Part shown: positions 7,954 through 16,451 of the stretch, in pieces
How positions within the stretch are numbered: the first letter of the stretch is position 1
Layout of the letters: every line of letters starts with the position of its first letter
Source of the DNA: Chitinimonas_A lacunae
GTDB lineage: Bacteria > Pseudomonadota > Gammaproteobacteria > Burkholderiales > Chitinimonadaceae
DNA length: 64,000 nt
Assembly (NCBI RefSeq): GCF_042650885.1
Contig: NZ_JBHSBU010000001.1
Coordinates: forward strand, 2,604,001-2,668,000
Reading direction: 5' to 3'
Program-made: the position numbers and the translations under genes
Notes under the pieces: model-generated
What the model saw: only the letters and a program-made list of their open reading frames with translations
What the model was told of the DNA's origin: nothing
Databases searched by the model: none

Positions 7954-9363
7954 TTACAGGCTGTAATACATCGCGAACTCCACCGGATGGGTGGTCATGC
8001 GGAAGCGGTTGACCTCTTCCATCTTGAGTTCGATATAGGAATCGATCCAGTCGTTGGAGAACACGCCGCCACGGGTCAGGAACTCGCGGTCCTTGTCGAG
8101 GTGCTCCAGCGCCATTTCGAGGCTGTGGCAGACCTTCGGGATCTGCTTGTCCTCTTCGGGCGGCAGGTCGTACAGGTTCTTGTCGGCCGGGTCGCCCGGG
8201 TGGATCTTGTTCTGCACGCCATCGAGACCGGCCATCATCAGCGCGGTAAAGGCCAGATAGGGGTTGGCCAGCGGATCGGGGAAGCGGGCTTCGATACGGC
8301 GGGCCTTGTCGCTGGCGACATAGGGAATGCGGATCGAGGCCGAACGGTTCTTGGCCGAGTAGGCCAGCATCACCGGGGCTTCGAAGCCCGGCACCAGACG
8401 CTTGTAGGAGTTGGTGCCCGGGTTGGTGATGGCGTTGAGCGCCTTGGCGTGCTTGATGATGCCGCCGATGTAGTAGAGGGCGAATTCCGACAGACCGGCG
8501 TAGCCATTGCCGGCGAACAGGTTCTTGCCATCCTTCCAGATCGACTGGTGCACATGCATGCCCGAACCGTTGTCGCCGACGATGGGCTTGGGCATGAAGG
8601 TGGCGGTCTTGCCGTATTGGTGGGCCACGTTATGGACCACGTACTTGAGGCGCTGGGTCCAGTCGGCGCGCGTGACCAGGGTCGAGAACTTGGTGCCGAT
8701 CTCGCACTGGCCGGCGGTGGCCACTTCGTGGTGGTGAACTTCGACCGGGATGCCCAGTTCTTCGAGCGCCAGGCACATGGCGGCGCGGATGTCCTGGTAG
8801 CTGTCGACCGGCGGGACCGGGAAGTAGCCGCCCTTGACCGAAGGACGGTGGCCGGTGTTGCCGGCTTCGAAGCTCTCGCCCGACGACCATTCGGCTTCTT
8901 CGGACTTGATCTTCACATGGCAGCCCGACATATCGGCGCCCCAGGTGATCGAGTCGAAGATAAAGAATTCGGGTTCGGGACCAAAGAAGGCGGTATCGCC
9001 CAGACCCGAGGCCTTCAGATAGGCTTCGCCACGCTTGGCGATCGAACGCGGGTCGCGGTCGTAGCCCTTGCCATCGGTCGGGTCGATCACGTCGCAGGTC
9101 AGCATCAGTGTCGGCTCGTCGAAGAACGGGTCGAGCACGGCAGTGGCGGGGTCAGGCAGCAGCAGCATATCGGACGCCTGAATGCCCTTCCAGCCGGCAA
9201 TCGACGAACCGTCAAAAGCATGGCCGCGTTCGAACCATTCTTCATCGACCACATGAGCCGGCACCGAAACGTGCTGTTCCTTGCCCTTGGTGTCGGTAAA
9301 GCGCAGGTCGACGAACCGGATATCGTTTTCTTCAATCTGCTTCAGTACATTGGCGACCGCCAT
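7954..9363 (-). CDS. glnA: Glutamine synthetase type I
   Basis: GlnA makes glutamine from glutamate and ammonia with ATP and is the centre of ammonium assimilation. The 469-residue sequence is a typical adenylylated GSI-beta enzyme. Visible motifs are FDGSSIAGWK near the N-terminus, GPEPEFFIFD, the NGSGMHVHQSIWKDG active-site segment, and NLYDLPPEE, in which Tyr398 is the expected adenylylation site. A sigma-54 promoter and an NtrC site lie upstream (see 9471-9485 and 9568-9582). The gene is monocistronic, with its own terminator, and diverges from the rhodanese gene. Confidence 0.97.
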   Translation of the reverse strand: MAVANVLKQIEENDIRFVDLRFTDTKGKEQHVSVPAHVVDEEWFERGHAFDGSSIAGWKGIQASDMLLLPDPATAVLDPFFDEPTLMLTCDVIDPTDGKGYDRDPRSIAKRGEAYLKASGLGDTAFFGPEPEFFIFDSITWGADMSGCHVKIKSEEAEWSSGESFEAGNTGHRPSVKGGYFPVPPVDSYQDIRAAMCLALEELGIPVEVHHHEVATAGQCEIGTKFSTLVTRADWTQRLKYVVHNVAHQYGKTATFMPKPIVGDNGSGMHVHQSIWKDGKNLFAGNGYAGLSEFALYYIGGIIKHAKALNAITNPGTNSYKRLVPGFEAPVMLAYSAKNRSASIRIPYVASDKARRIEARFPDPLANPYLAFTALMMAGLDGVQNKIHPGDPADKNLYDLPPEEDKQIPKVCHSLEMALEHLDKDREFLTRGGVFSNDWIDSYIELKMEEVNRFRMTTHPVEFAMYYSL

Positions 9364-9470
9364 TGCTTATCTCCTAAGCGTAACTGGGGATGTCGGGGGC
9401 TACCCGAGGGATTCCGATTGTAGAGGCATCCTGCCGGCTTTGCTGGCTAGGGGGGTTGGGACGGCTTATA

Positions 9471-9485
9471 GCAGTAAGCGTGCCA
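9471..9485 (-). promoter_or_regulatory. Sigma-54 promoter of glnA
   Basis: On the minus strand this reads TGGCACGCTTACTGC, which matches the sigma-54 consensus TGGCACG-N4-TTGC with one mismatch in the -12 element. The GG and GC dinucleotides are exactly ten bases apart. Transcription would start near 9459, leaving a leader of about 96 bases before the glnA start. Confidence 0.82.
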
Positions 9486-9536
9486 TAGCAAAAGTGCTAT
9501 TTAGCTGGGCTGGATGCCCTGCCCCAGCGCACAGAT

Positions 9537-9551
9537 GCCTCGTTTCGGTGC
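9537..9551 (-). promoter_or_regulatory. Weak, possible second NtrC site upstream of glnA
   Basis: The arrangement GCCTC-N5-GGTGC keeps one perfect half-site. Its centre is 31 bp, about three helical turns, from the strong site at 9568-9582. Confidence 0.4.
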
Positions 9552-9567
9552 AAACCAACTCGATTTG

Positions 9568-9582
9568 GCACCATTTTGGTGC
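9568..9582. promoter_or_regulatory. NtrC-binding site upstream of glnA
   Basis: GCACC-ATTTT-GGTGC is a perfect match to the NtrC dyad GCACC-N5-GGTGC. Its centre lies about 116 bp upstream of the predicted glnA start point, comparable to the high-affinity enhancer sites of enteric glnA. Confidence 0.82.
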
Positions 9583-9667
9583 GTTTTGGCGCCACGGGCG
9601 AACTTTGCCATAATTCCGTAGCGGTCACTGGTCCGTGTCCGCCTTACCCACCCGGAGCCTGTCGCTT

Positions 9668-10120
9668 ATGAGCCAAGTCAATGAAATCCTGCAACGGGCC
9701 AGAAGCCGCGCCGAGCAACTGGGCCTGTCCTATTCGGGCGCGCTGACCCCGGACGAGGCCCAGACGCTGCGCGAAGCGCTGCCCGCCGCCAAGCTGGTCG
9801 ATGTCCGCAGCCATGCCGAATGGCAGTTCGTCGGCCACCCGACCGATGCGGTCAAGGTCGAATGGAAGACCTGGCCCGGCATGGCCAGCAATCCACATTT
9901 CCTCGAACAGCTGCGCCATCAGGTAGACCCCGAAGATATCCTGATGTTCATGTGCCGCAGCGGCGCTCGTTCGCATGAGGCGGCAGTGCTGGCAGCGGCC
10001 CATGGCTTTGCCGAGTGCTACAACGTGCTCGAAGGCTTTGAAGGCGACCGCGACGAGGCGGGCCAGCGCGGCCGCCGTAATGGCTGGAAGGCCCGCGGTC
10101 TGCCCTGGTCGCAGAGCTGA
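9668..10120 (+). CDS. Rhodanese-domain sulfurtransferase
   Basis: This 150-residue cytoplasmic protein is a single rhodanese domain. The active-site loop is MFMCRSGARSHEAA, with the Cys that carries the persulfide. KLVDVRSHAEWQFVGHP is the usual conserved segment before it. The ATG at 9668 is preferred because a GGAG lies in front of it and the preceding codons, back to a GTG at 9635, lack domain character. It diverges from glnA and ends in a terminator. The physiological sulfur acceptor is unknown. Confidence 0.85.
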   Translation: MSQVNEILQRARSRAEQLGLSYSGALTPDEAQTLREALPAAKLVDVRSHAEWQFVGHPTDAVKVEWKTWPGMASNPHFLEQLRHQVDPEDILMFMCRSGARSHEAAVLAAAHGFAECYNVLEGFEGDRDEAGQRGRRNGWKARGLPWSQS

Positions 10121-10126
10121 TCCCCC

Positions 10127-10155
10127 GGCCCCGTCCACCGACGGGGCCGTTTCTC
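10127..10155 (+). terminator. Intrinsic terminator after the rhodanese gene
   Basis: A perfect 9-bp stem GGCCCCGTC/GACGGGGCC with a CACC loop (10127-10148) is followed by a short GTTTCT tail. The poor U-tract makes it weaker than others in the window. Confidence 0.6.
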
Positions 10156-10204
10156 GTCGGCGTTGTCGCTGCGCCTCGCTCAACCGTCTCCGTGTTCCTC
10201 ATTC

Positions 10205-11017
10205 ATGCCCGACCGTTACCTCGTCGTCGGCCACCCGGTGGCCCACAGCAAGTCCCCGTTTATCCACGCCGCCTTTGCCCGTCAGACCGGCCAGTCTCTC
10301 AGTTATGACCGGCTCGACCTCGCGCCCGACGATTTCGAATCGGGGCTGGCCGACTTCTTCGCCCTGGGCGGTGCGGGCTGCAATATCACCGTGCCCTACA
10401 AGGAGCGGGCCGCCGGCTTCGCCAACCGTCTGACCGAACGCGCCGCCTTCGCCGGTGCGGTCAATACGCTGTGGCTCGGCGATGAGGGGCTGGTCGGGGA
10501 CAATACCGACGGCGTCGGTCTGGTACGCGACCTCAAGCGCCATCTGGCATTGCGCGACCGGCGCGTCCTGCTGCTGGGCGCCGGCGGCGCGGCGCGCGGC
10601 GTACTGGCGCCGCTGCTGGCCGAGCAGCCGGCGCAACTGGTGATCGCCAACCGCTCGGCCGACAAGGCCGCCGCCCTGGCAGAGCTGGCTGCGGGCCTCG
10701 GTCGGGTCGAAAGCTGTGCTTATGAGGCACTCGATGGTGATTTCGATCTGGTGATCAACGCGACCTCGGCCAGCCTCGCCGGCGAGACGCTGCCGCTGCC
10801 CGAGGCCCTGTTCAGCCAAGGCGGCCTTGCCTACGACATGATGTACGGCCAGGCGCCGACGGCCTTTCTGCGCCAGGCCGAGCAGTTGGGCGCCGCCGTG
10901 CGGCTCGATGGACTGGGCATGCTGGTGGAGCAGGCCGCCGAAGCGTTCCGGCTCTGGCGCGGGGTGCAGCCCGACACGGCGCCGGTGCTGCTGGCGCTGC
11001 GCGACAGCCTGGGCTAG
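10205..11017 (+). CDS. aroE: Shikimate dehydrogenase (NADP+)
   Basis: AroE reduces 3-dehydroshikimate to shikimate in the aromatic amino acid pathway. The 270-residue sequence shows the substrate motif VVGHPVAHSKSPFIH, NITVPYKE with the catalytic Lys, the cofactor loop GAGGAARGV followed by NRSADKA, which suits NADP, and the late GLGMLVEQAAEAF. The ATG at 10205 begins the standard N-terminus (MPDRYLVVGHP). An upstream in-frame ATG at 10163 would add residues without family similarity. Confidence 0.95.
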   Translation: MPDRYLVVGHPVAHSKSPFIHAAFARQTGQSLSYDRLDLAPDDFESGLADFFALGGAGCNITVPYKERAAGFANRLTERAAFAGAVNTLWLGDEGLVGDNTDGVGLVRDLKRHLALRDRRVLLLGAGGAARGVLAPLLAEQPAQLVIANRSADKAAALAELAAGLGRVESCAYEALDGDFDLVINATSASLAGETLPLPEALFSQGGLAYDMMYGQAPTAFLRQAEQLGAAVRLDGLGMLVEQAAEAFRLWRGVQPDTAPVLLALRDSLG

Positions 11018-11056
11018 GACCGGGCGGGCCGCCGGAGCGTCTGCGGATTTGTTATC

Positions 11057-11776
11057 ATGGCGGCCTTTTTTTCCCGTGCCAAAACAATGCTGTGGAAGTG
11101 GACCAAGCGGGTCGTACTGACCCTGGCCGGCCTGTTCGTCGCCTACCAGCTATGGATCTTTGGCCATGTGCTGTGGTGGCGCGACCATAATCCGTCCGAG
11201 ACCTCGTTCATGGACGAGCAGCTCGACCGTCTCCAGGAAAAAAACCCCGAGGCCGCGCTGAAGCACCGCTGGGTCACCTACGACAAGATTTCCCCGCATC
11301 TGAAACGGGCGCTGGTGGCGGGCGAGGATGCCCGCTTTCTCGATCACGACGGTTTCGATTGGGAAGGTATCCAGGCCGCCTGGGAGAAGAACGCCAAAAA
11401 AGGCCATATCGTCGCTGGCGGCTCGACCATCAGCCAGCAGTTGGCCAAGAACCTGTTTCTGACGTCCAAGCGCAGCTATCTGCGCAAGGTCGAAGAAGCC
11501 GCCATTACCCTGATGCTCGAAGCGGTGCTCGACAAGCGGCGCATCTTCGAGATCTATCTCAATGTGATCGAATGGGGCGACGGCGTATTCGGCGCCGAAG
11601 CGGCCGCCCGTCACTATTTCAAGACCAGCGCGGCCGGGCTTGGCCCGTCGCAGGCGGCCAAGCTCGCCGCCATGGTGCCCAACCCCCGCTACTACGATAA
11701 ACACCGCAACGACCGCCGTCTGTTGCGCAAGGCGGCCATCTTGCAGCGCCGCCTCGATTACGCCGAGATTCCCTGA
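11057..11776 (+). CDS. mtgA: Monofunctional biosynthetic peptidoglycan transglycosylase
   Basis: MtgA polymerises lipid II into glycan strands at the outer face of the inner membrane. The 239-residue protein has one N-terminal transmembrane helix (about residues 16-36) and a GT51 domain. The domain has the catalytic Glu in AGEDARFLDHDGFDWEGI, then GGSTISQQLAKNLFLTSKRS, KRRIFEIYLNVIEWGDGVFGAE and PNPRYYDKHR. Its last base is shared with the start codon of plsC, so the two genes are translationally coupled. Confidence 0.95.
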   Translation: MAAFFSRAKTMLWKWTKRVVLTLAGLFVAYQLWIFGHVLWWRDHNPSETSFMDEQLDRLQEKNPEAALKHRWVTYDKISPHLKRALVAGEDARFLDHDGFDWEGIQAAWEKNAKKGHIVAGGSTISQQLAKNLFLTSKRSYLRKVEEAAITLMLEAVLDKRRIFEIYLNVIEWGDGVFGAEAAARHYFKTSAAGLGPSQAAKLAAMVPNPRYYDKHRNDRRLLRKAAILQRRLDYAEIP

Positions 11777-12540
11777 TGCCCAAGCCGTTGCTCCGCTTTT
11801 TCCAAACGTTCTACGGCATCTATCTGGGCCTGCTGTTCATGCTGGCCGTGCTCAGTGTGGTGCCGCCCTATCTGTTGGCAGGCCTGTTGGCCGAATCGCG
11901 CCGCCAGCGCTGGTATATGTCGGCCAACCGCTATGCCATGCTGGCCTGGAGCCTGCTGAGCGGCATCCGCTTTCGCTATGAGCACCGCGAGCGGCTGCGG
12001 CCCGACCGCGCCTATGTCTGCGTGACCAACCATTGCAATCTGCTCGATATGCCAAGCTGCGCCATCGGTTTCATCCATCCGGTGCGGCCGCTGGCCAAGG
12101 TCGAATTTGCCCGGATTCCGGTGCTCGGCTTTATTTTCAAACGTTTCTGCGTGCTGGTCGAACGCGGTTCGAGCGAATCGCGCCGCCGCAGCGCCATGGC
12201 ACTGGTGCGCACGCTCGGGCAGGGCGACTCGATCCTGCTGTTTCCCGAAGGCACCCGTAACCGTACCCCCGAGCCCTTGCAGCCATTCCGCGATGGCGCC
12301 TTTCGCGCCGCCATCGATGCCCAGGTGCCGATCCTGCCGTTTGTGCAGATCGGCATGCGCGAGCTGCAGGAACTCAACACCCTGTGGTTCCGCCCGGGCT
12401 GGGCCTTGGTGCGCTATCTCGAACCGATCGAGACCACGGGCATGACCGAAGCCGATGTGCCGCTGCTGCGCGAACGGGTGCGCAGCCTGATCGAGGCCGA
12501 GCTGCTGCGGGAAGACCCGACGTTTCGCAATAAGAGGTAG
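11776..12540 (+). CDS. plsC: 1-acyl-sn-glycerol-3-phosphate acyltransferase (PlsC family)
   Basis: The protein belongs to the PlsC family, which acylates lysophosphatidic acid to phosphatidic acid at the inner membrane. The 254-residue sequence has an N-terminal hydrophobic helix (about 13-38), the HX4D motif in TNHCNLLDMPS, a KVEFARIPVLG block, and FPEGTRNRTPE. It overlaps mtgA by one base. A related lysophospholipid or other lipid acceptor cannot be excluded from sequence alone. Confidence 0.88.
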   Translation: MPKPLLRFFQTFYGIYLGLLFMLAVLSVVPPYLLAGLLAESRRQRWYMSANRYAMLAWSLLSGIRFRYEHRERLRPDRAYVCVTNHCNLLDMPSCAIGFIHPVRPLAKVEFARIPVLGFIFKRFCVLVERGSSESRRRSAMALVRTLGQGDSILLFPEGTRNRTPEPLQPFRDGAFRAAIDAQVPILPFVQIGMRELQELNTLWFRPGWALVRYLEPIETTGMTEADVPLLRERVRSLIEAELLREDPTFRNKR

Positions 12541-12582
12541 GGAAGGAAATTTTTCTTTTTCTGACATTTTCCTCTCTAGATC

Positions 12583-12600
12583 TTGCAAAGGTTTTGCAGA
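12583..12600 (+). repeat. 18-mer dyad TTGCAAAGGTTTTGCAGA
   Basis: This is one copy of a recurrent intergenic 18-mer with inverted TGCAAA/TTTGCA halves. It lies 43 bp downstream of the plsC stop. Other copies are at 4329, 13106, 22206 and 41051. Confidence 0.55.
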
Positions 12601-12625
12601 AAACATTCCATTTCCTATCGGGGCC

Positions 12626-12731
12626 TTCCCTTTCCCATTGGAGCCAGCGTTGCCGGCACGGTGTGTTGATGGGCTTGTCCCCGACGCTTCGTGTCCGGAC
12701 GACCCGGCTCCGAATTTCTTGGAAATGCGCT
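12626..12731 (+). repeat. 106-bp inverted-repeat element, copy 1 (degenerate)
   Basis: The right end (12706-12731) matches the family end, including TTGGAAATGCGCT. The GTGTCCGGAC core at 12691 sits at the expected offset. The left end is recognisable but eroded, with about 14 of 26 positions fitting the family end. See the copies at 22466, 32315, 36113 and 52115. Confidence 0.6.
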
Positions 12732-13038
12732 GACGCCGCGCTTTCTCCGAGTCCGACCCAGCCGAGCCCTCATAGCGGCCGGTCTCTATCAAACTGCCAG
12801 TCCTGCCTGGCCCCTGATCACCTACTGACGCTTATTCAAAACGGCCCCAAGGCCACCGCAGCAGCAATGGCGTCCTCACCGATCTATCCGGCGACACAGC
12901 ACACACTCGACGCGACAGTGGAACTGACACTGGCGCCTTGCTTTCCCAGGAAGAGTTGGGATCAGGCATCCTGCTTGGGGAAAGATAGGACGTTCTGTTC
13001 AAGACAGAGTGCTAGACAGGACTGCACTGAATTGCCAT
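12732..13038. other. Gap without a recognisable gene
   Basis: An open frame of 148 codons crosses this stretch and the repeat before it, but its Cys/Ser/Arg-rich translation resembles no protein family and it has no ribosome site. I see nothing else in the stretch. Confidence 0.5.
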
Positions 13039-13078
13039 AAAAAATGCCGTCCACGCGCTAACGTGGACGGCATTTTTA
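13039..13078. terminator. Strong intrinsic terminator downstream of phnD
   Basis: A 15-bp perfect stem (13041-13055 with 13062-13076; core ATGCCGTCCACG) has A and T runs at its two feet. It serves the minus-strand phnD gene and could act in both directions. Confidence 0.85.
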
Positions 13079-13105
13079 ATATTTCCTTCAAAGCCGCTAT
13101 ATATC

Positions 13106-13123
13106 TTGCACAGGCTTTGCAGA
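13106..13123 (+). repeat. 18-mer dyad TTGCACAGGCTTTGCAGA
   Basis: This copy of the recurrent 18-mer lies 17 bp beyond the phnD stop, between the gene and its terminator. Confidence 0.55.
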
Positions 13124-13139
13124 AAGATTGATTTTTAAC

Positions 13140-14120
13140 TTAACCCCCACCCAGCAGGCGGTTGGTTTCATTGGCCTTGCGGAACAGTTCCTTGAAGCGG
13201 GCATCCTTTTGATCGGACGGGATCTTATCGTCGATCATCAGGGCGTACTGTTCGGAGAACGACTCAAGCTCGGCGATCCGGCGCAGCAGGCGGTTATCGG
13301 CCTTGGCGAAACCGGCCAGATCGTAGGCGGTGATCAGCTTCTTGCGTTGGTCGCGGTTCGAGGCTTCCTTGCCGTAGCTCAGGAAGAACTGCTGGATACG
13401 CTGCTTGAGGCCGCTCGACAGGCGCTTGTCGTACAGCATCGGATCGAGGCCGATCGGGTCGGATTGCCAGATCACCTTGACACGGCTGTACTCGGCCGGG
13501 AACTTGCCTTTGAAGTCTTCCATATCGTCGCTGTTATTGGTGGCGACGTCGACCTTGCCGTTGGCCACGGCGAGGAAGTTATCCTGGTGGCTGCCGGTAT
13601 CGAGCCGCTTGAAGTGCTTGCGCGGATCGATCTCGTTCTTGGTGAAGATATAGTAGTTGGGCATCAGAAAGCCCGAGGTCGAGGACGATTTGCCCGAAGC
13701 GTAGCTGTATTTGCCGGGTGACTTGAGCAGATGGTCCAGGTCCTTGATATCGCCGACCTTGTTGACCAGCAGCATCGCGGTATAGCCACGCGTGCCGTCG
13801 GCCTTGAGATGGTGCACGAATACTTCGGCGTTGGCTTCGACCACGGCTTGCAGTGCCGATTTCTGACCGAGCCAGGCGATCTGCACCTTGCCGTTCTTCA
13901 TCGCGTTGACGATCTGGCCATAGTCCTTGGCGGCAATGACCTTGACCGGCATTTTCAGCGCAGCCGACATATCGTCGAAGATCGGCTGCCAATTCTTGAC
14001 CGTCTCGGCTTCATTGGTAGTGGTGATCAGACCAACGGTCAGTTCTGCGGGATCGTCCGCCAGAGCGTTACCGGCAATCCAGGTCGCGGCAATCAGGCCG
14101 AGCCATTTACTGTGTTTCAT
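13140..14120 (-). CDS. phnD: Phosphonate/phosphate-type ABC substrate-binding protein (PhnD family)
   Basis: The product is a 326-residue periplasmic binding protein with a Sec signal peptide ending near GNALA. It has the PhnD-family features LTVGLITTTNEAE, QIVNAMKNGKVQIAWLG and the SSSTSGFLMPNYY block that contacts the ligand's phosphono group in characterised members. A good AAGGAG ribosome site precedes the ATG. There are no permease or ATPase genes (phnC/phnE) beside it, and it is flanked by a strong terminator. It must use a transporter encoded elsewhere or act as a stand-alone sensor. The ligand may be phosphate, phosphite or phosphonate. Confidence 0.85.
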   Translation of the reverse strand: MKHSKWLGLIAATWIAGNALADDPAELTVGLITTTNEAETVKNWQPIFDDMSAALKMPVKVIAAKDYGQIVNAMKNGKVQIAWLGQKSALQAVVEANAEVFVHHLKADGTRGYTAMLLVNKVGDIKDLDHLLKSPGKYSYASGKSSSTSGFLMPNYYIFTKNEIDPRKHFKRLDTGSHQDNFLAVANGKVDVATNNSDDMEDFKGKFPAEYSRVKVIWQSDPIGLDPMLYDKRLSSGLKQRIQQFFLSYGKEASNRDQRKKLITAYDLAGFAKADNRLLRRIAELESFSEQYALMIDDKIPSDQKDARFKELFRKANETNRLLGGG

Positions 14121-14348
14121 AGGGGTCTCCTTTGAGTCCAGCCACCCAGGTTATCTACACAACTTTAGGTCGCGGTAGTATGCGAGTGACCTCGATGGGA
14201 TGCAAGTTCAAACATTAGAATTCCATTATTTTTTCTTTATCCCCTGGCAGGCAAGGGGTGGGTGGTGCCTATGAGGCATAGCTGAAAACCGCCGTATTTG
14301 TCTGAAACTAAGAAGAAACCTGCCCTGCCATGGCGTCGTTGAGACAGT
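14121..14348. other. Upstream region of phnD; no gene seen
   Basis: The gap between phnD and the terminator of the Gcr-like gene is AT-richer than its surroundings and must hold the phnD promoter. I see no coding frame and cannot place the promoter boxes with confidence. Confidence 0.5.
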
Positions 14349-14376
14349 AAAAAGGCCGTCCTGACAAGGACGGCCT
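14349..14376 (-). terminator. Intrinsic terminator after the Gcr-like gene
   Basis: A 9-bp stem GGCCGTCCT/AGGACGGCC (14354-14375) has a GACA loop on the plus strand. On the minus strand it is followed by five U. Confidence 0.82.
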
Positions 14377-14426
14377 CGCTATATATCAAGAAGTTTCCGA
14401 TCTATGCCATTCGCGGCAGGGACACA

Positions 14427-16451
14427 CTACAAGGTTGGTGGCTGTGGCGGCAGCGTGGCCGACTCGCTGCGCGGCGGAATAAAGAAACGCTGCGGCGAAC
14501 GCAGCAAGCGACGGCTCAGCAGCCCCAGCAGCGGGCGGGTCAGACCAAAGCGGATACGGCGCGAACGCAGCGCCACCACCAGCGCCAGCATGAAACTGAC
14601 CCCCAGATTGGTCAGCCCGATCAGCATGATCCCAAGCAGAGAGACCGCAATCGTGCGCCAGTCGAGCATGAAATCGAGCGCCACCAGGGCATAGGCGAAG
14701 TTGGCCGAAGAAAAGGTGATATGGCGGATATCGAGCGGCAAGCCGAGCAGAAAGCCCACGGTCCCCATCGAGCCCAGCATGATGCCGAAGAAGAAGTTAC
14801 CCGCCAGCGCCCCCAGATTATTCTCGATATAGGTGCAGACCCGCTCCCAGCGTGCCTCACCGAACAGCCGACGCGGCCAGCGCAGCTGCCGCAGCCGCGC
14901 CGGGATGCGGTTATACACCGCCTTATTGTCGTAATAACCCGAGATCAGCCCAGCAAGGAACAGACAGACCCCGGCAATCGCCGCATGGGGCAAGGCAAGG
15001 CTGCTGAAGGGGTCGATATCGTGCAGCAGGGCACGCGCCTTTTCCGGACTCAACCAGCTTTCGCCGCTCAATTGACGCATCGCCAGCGCGATCATCAACG
15101 CCGTCGGCATCGCCAGCAGCACATTGCCAAGGATGGCGATGAACTGGGTACGACAGACCTTCTCCACCAGCTCGGCCAGCCGCTCGACCGTATCCTGCCC
15201 GCGGATCGCTCCGGCCCCATCGACGGTGGCGGCGATCTTGGCTGCCGTCATCGCCGGTTGCTTGGTGGCGATGGTGAAATGCAGCGTATGGATCAACATA
15301 AAACCGAACGAGTAATTCATGCTGAACGCCAACGCCTCGGCCAGCGGCGGCAGCTTCAATTTACTGGTCAACAGCTTGATCAGCGCCATGAAGCCGACGA
15401 TAAACCCGGCCCCCATGGCCGACTTGGCCATCTGCGACCATTCGCGCCGATCGGCGGCGATATAGTGCTCGCCGGTGCGGCCGGCATGTTCGGTGATTTG
15501 CAGCGCAATCAGGTCGGAATTGGTAATGAACAGATCCTTGATGCTGGTCTTGCGGTTGTCGGCTTCGACCAGTTGGCAGATAAATTCAATGCTGCGCTCG
15601 GGCCGCTGCTCGCGCTGGGCCGGGTCGAGCAGATCGAGCAGCAGACGCAGCCGGTCCAGATGCTGTCTGAGCCGCACCATCAGATAGGTCAGGCTGACAC
15701 TGACCCCTTCGCGGGCGGCGGTCTTGCGTATCCGTGCCACGATTTCGTCGCATTGCCCCAGCAGCACCCGTACCGCCCGGTCATCGAGTGCCGGCTCACT
15801 GCGCTCGATCAGAGCGGTTTTATAGGCTTCAAGATAGTCGCGCAGCTCGACGTTCTGGGTCAGAAACGGCGACTCGAACCGCTCGATCGCCGGGTAGTTG
15901 CGCACCAGCTCGGGCTCCAGTCCGATGGCCGAGATGCGATAGGACAGCACCTGCACCGATTCGAGCAGCTCCAGCTCGATACGGCGCCGGTCGGGGCCCG
16001 GCGTACTTTCCTCGAAATGCAGTGCCTGCCACAGCTCGAGCCAGATCTGACGTGGCACGGCGCTGACCCACAGATAGTCGTCGCTGCGATGGAATACCCG
16101 GCCAAGCACATCCTGCAGGCGCTCGTCGCAGTATTCCTCAGGCAGCAGCTTGGCCCCGAGACGGTGCCAGAAGGCGCTCCACACGCCTTCGTTGGACAGG
16201 ATGCCGGTATCGGCATAGAGCTGGACCTGACGGCGGGCGCCGACCAGGCAGGTCAGATAGTCGCGCAGTCCCTGACGGTAGCGCGGTTCACGTTCAAGTA
16301 GATAGGCGAGCGAGCGCACGGCATTGATGCTGTGCTCGATATCGGCCGGATGGCGTGGATTGCGCGGACGCAGTTGCTCGATCAGGCGGTCGAGATAGCT
16401 GACGTCACTGCGCACCGAATCGGCGGCAATGGCTTGCAGCAGGTTTTCCAT
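14427..16451 (-). CDS. Gcr-type 'site-specific recombinase' family membrane protein
   Basis: This 674-residue protein belongs to the family annotated as site-specific recombinase after gonococcal Gcr. The N-terminal half (about residues 1-320) is soluble and helical. The C-terminal half has roughly six or seven hydrophobic helices (starting near MGAGFIVGFMALIKLL, then FIAILGNVLLAMPTALMIALA and GNFFFGIMLGSMGTVGFLLG). I see no serine- or tyrosine-recombinase catalytic motif, and the membrane topology does not suit a DNA recombinase. The inherited name is therefore doubtful, and a membrane-associated role is likelier. The gene stands alone and diverges from the SelW-like gene. Confidence 0.75.
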   Translation of the reverse strand: MENLLQAIAADSVRSDVSYLDRLIEQLRPRNPRHPADIEHSINAVRSLAYLLEREPRYRQGLRDYLTCLVGARRQVQLYADTGILSNEGVWSAFWHRLGAKLLPEEYCDERLQDVLGRVFHRSDDYLWVSAVPRQIWLELWQALHFEESTPGPDRRRIELELLESVQVLSYRISAIGLEPELVRNYPAIERFESPFLTQNVELRDYLEAYKTALIERSEPALDDRAVRVLLGQCDEIVARIRKTAAREGVSVSLTYLMVRLRQHLDRLRLLLDLLDPAQREQRPERSIEFICQLVEADNRKTSIKDLFITNSDLIALQITEHAGRTGEHYIAADRREWSQMAKSAMGAGFIVGFMALIKLLTSKLKLPPLAEALAFSMNYSFGFMLIHTLHFTIATKQPAMTAAKIAATVDGAGAIRGQDTVERLAELVEKVCRTQFIAILGNVLLAMPTALMIALAMRQLSGESWLSPEKARALLHDIDPFSSLALPHAAIAGVCLFLAGLISGYYDNKAVYNRIPARLRQLRWPRRLFGEARWERVCTYIENNLGALAGNFFFGIMLGSMGTVGFLLGLPLDIRHITFSSANFAYALVALDFMLDWRTIAVSLLGIMLIGLTNLGVSFMLALVVALRSRRIRFGLTRPLLGLLSRRLLRSPQRFFIPPRSESATLPPQPPTL

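Noticed and set aside
7861..9423. Open frame of 520 codons on the plus strand across glnA
   Set aside because: It is antisense to a complete, motif-bearing glnA. Its composition is that of a GC-rich codon-bias shadow, with no family pattern.
12594..13040. 148-codon frame after plsC
   Set aside because: It runs through the repeat element at 12626, lacks a ribosome site, and its translation has no recognisable pattern.
14427..16451. Mobile-element recombinase marking an integration site
   Set aside because: The Gcr-type protein is chromosomal, membrane-bound and lacks recombinase catalytic motifs; no attachment-site repeats flank it.
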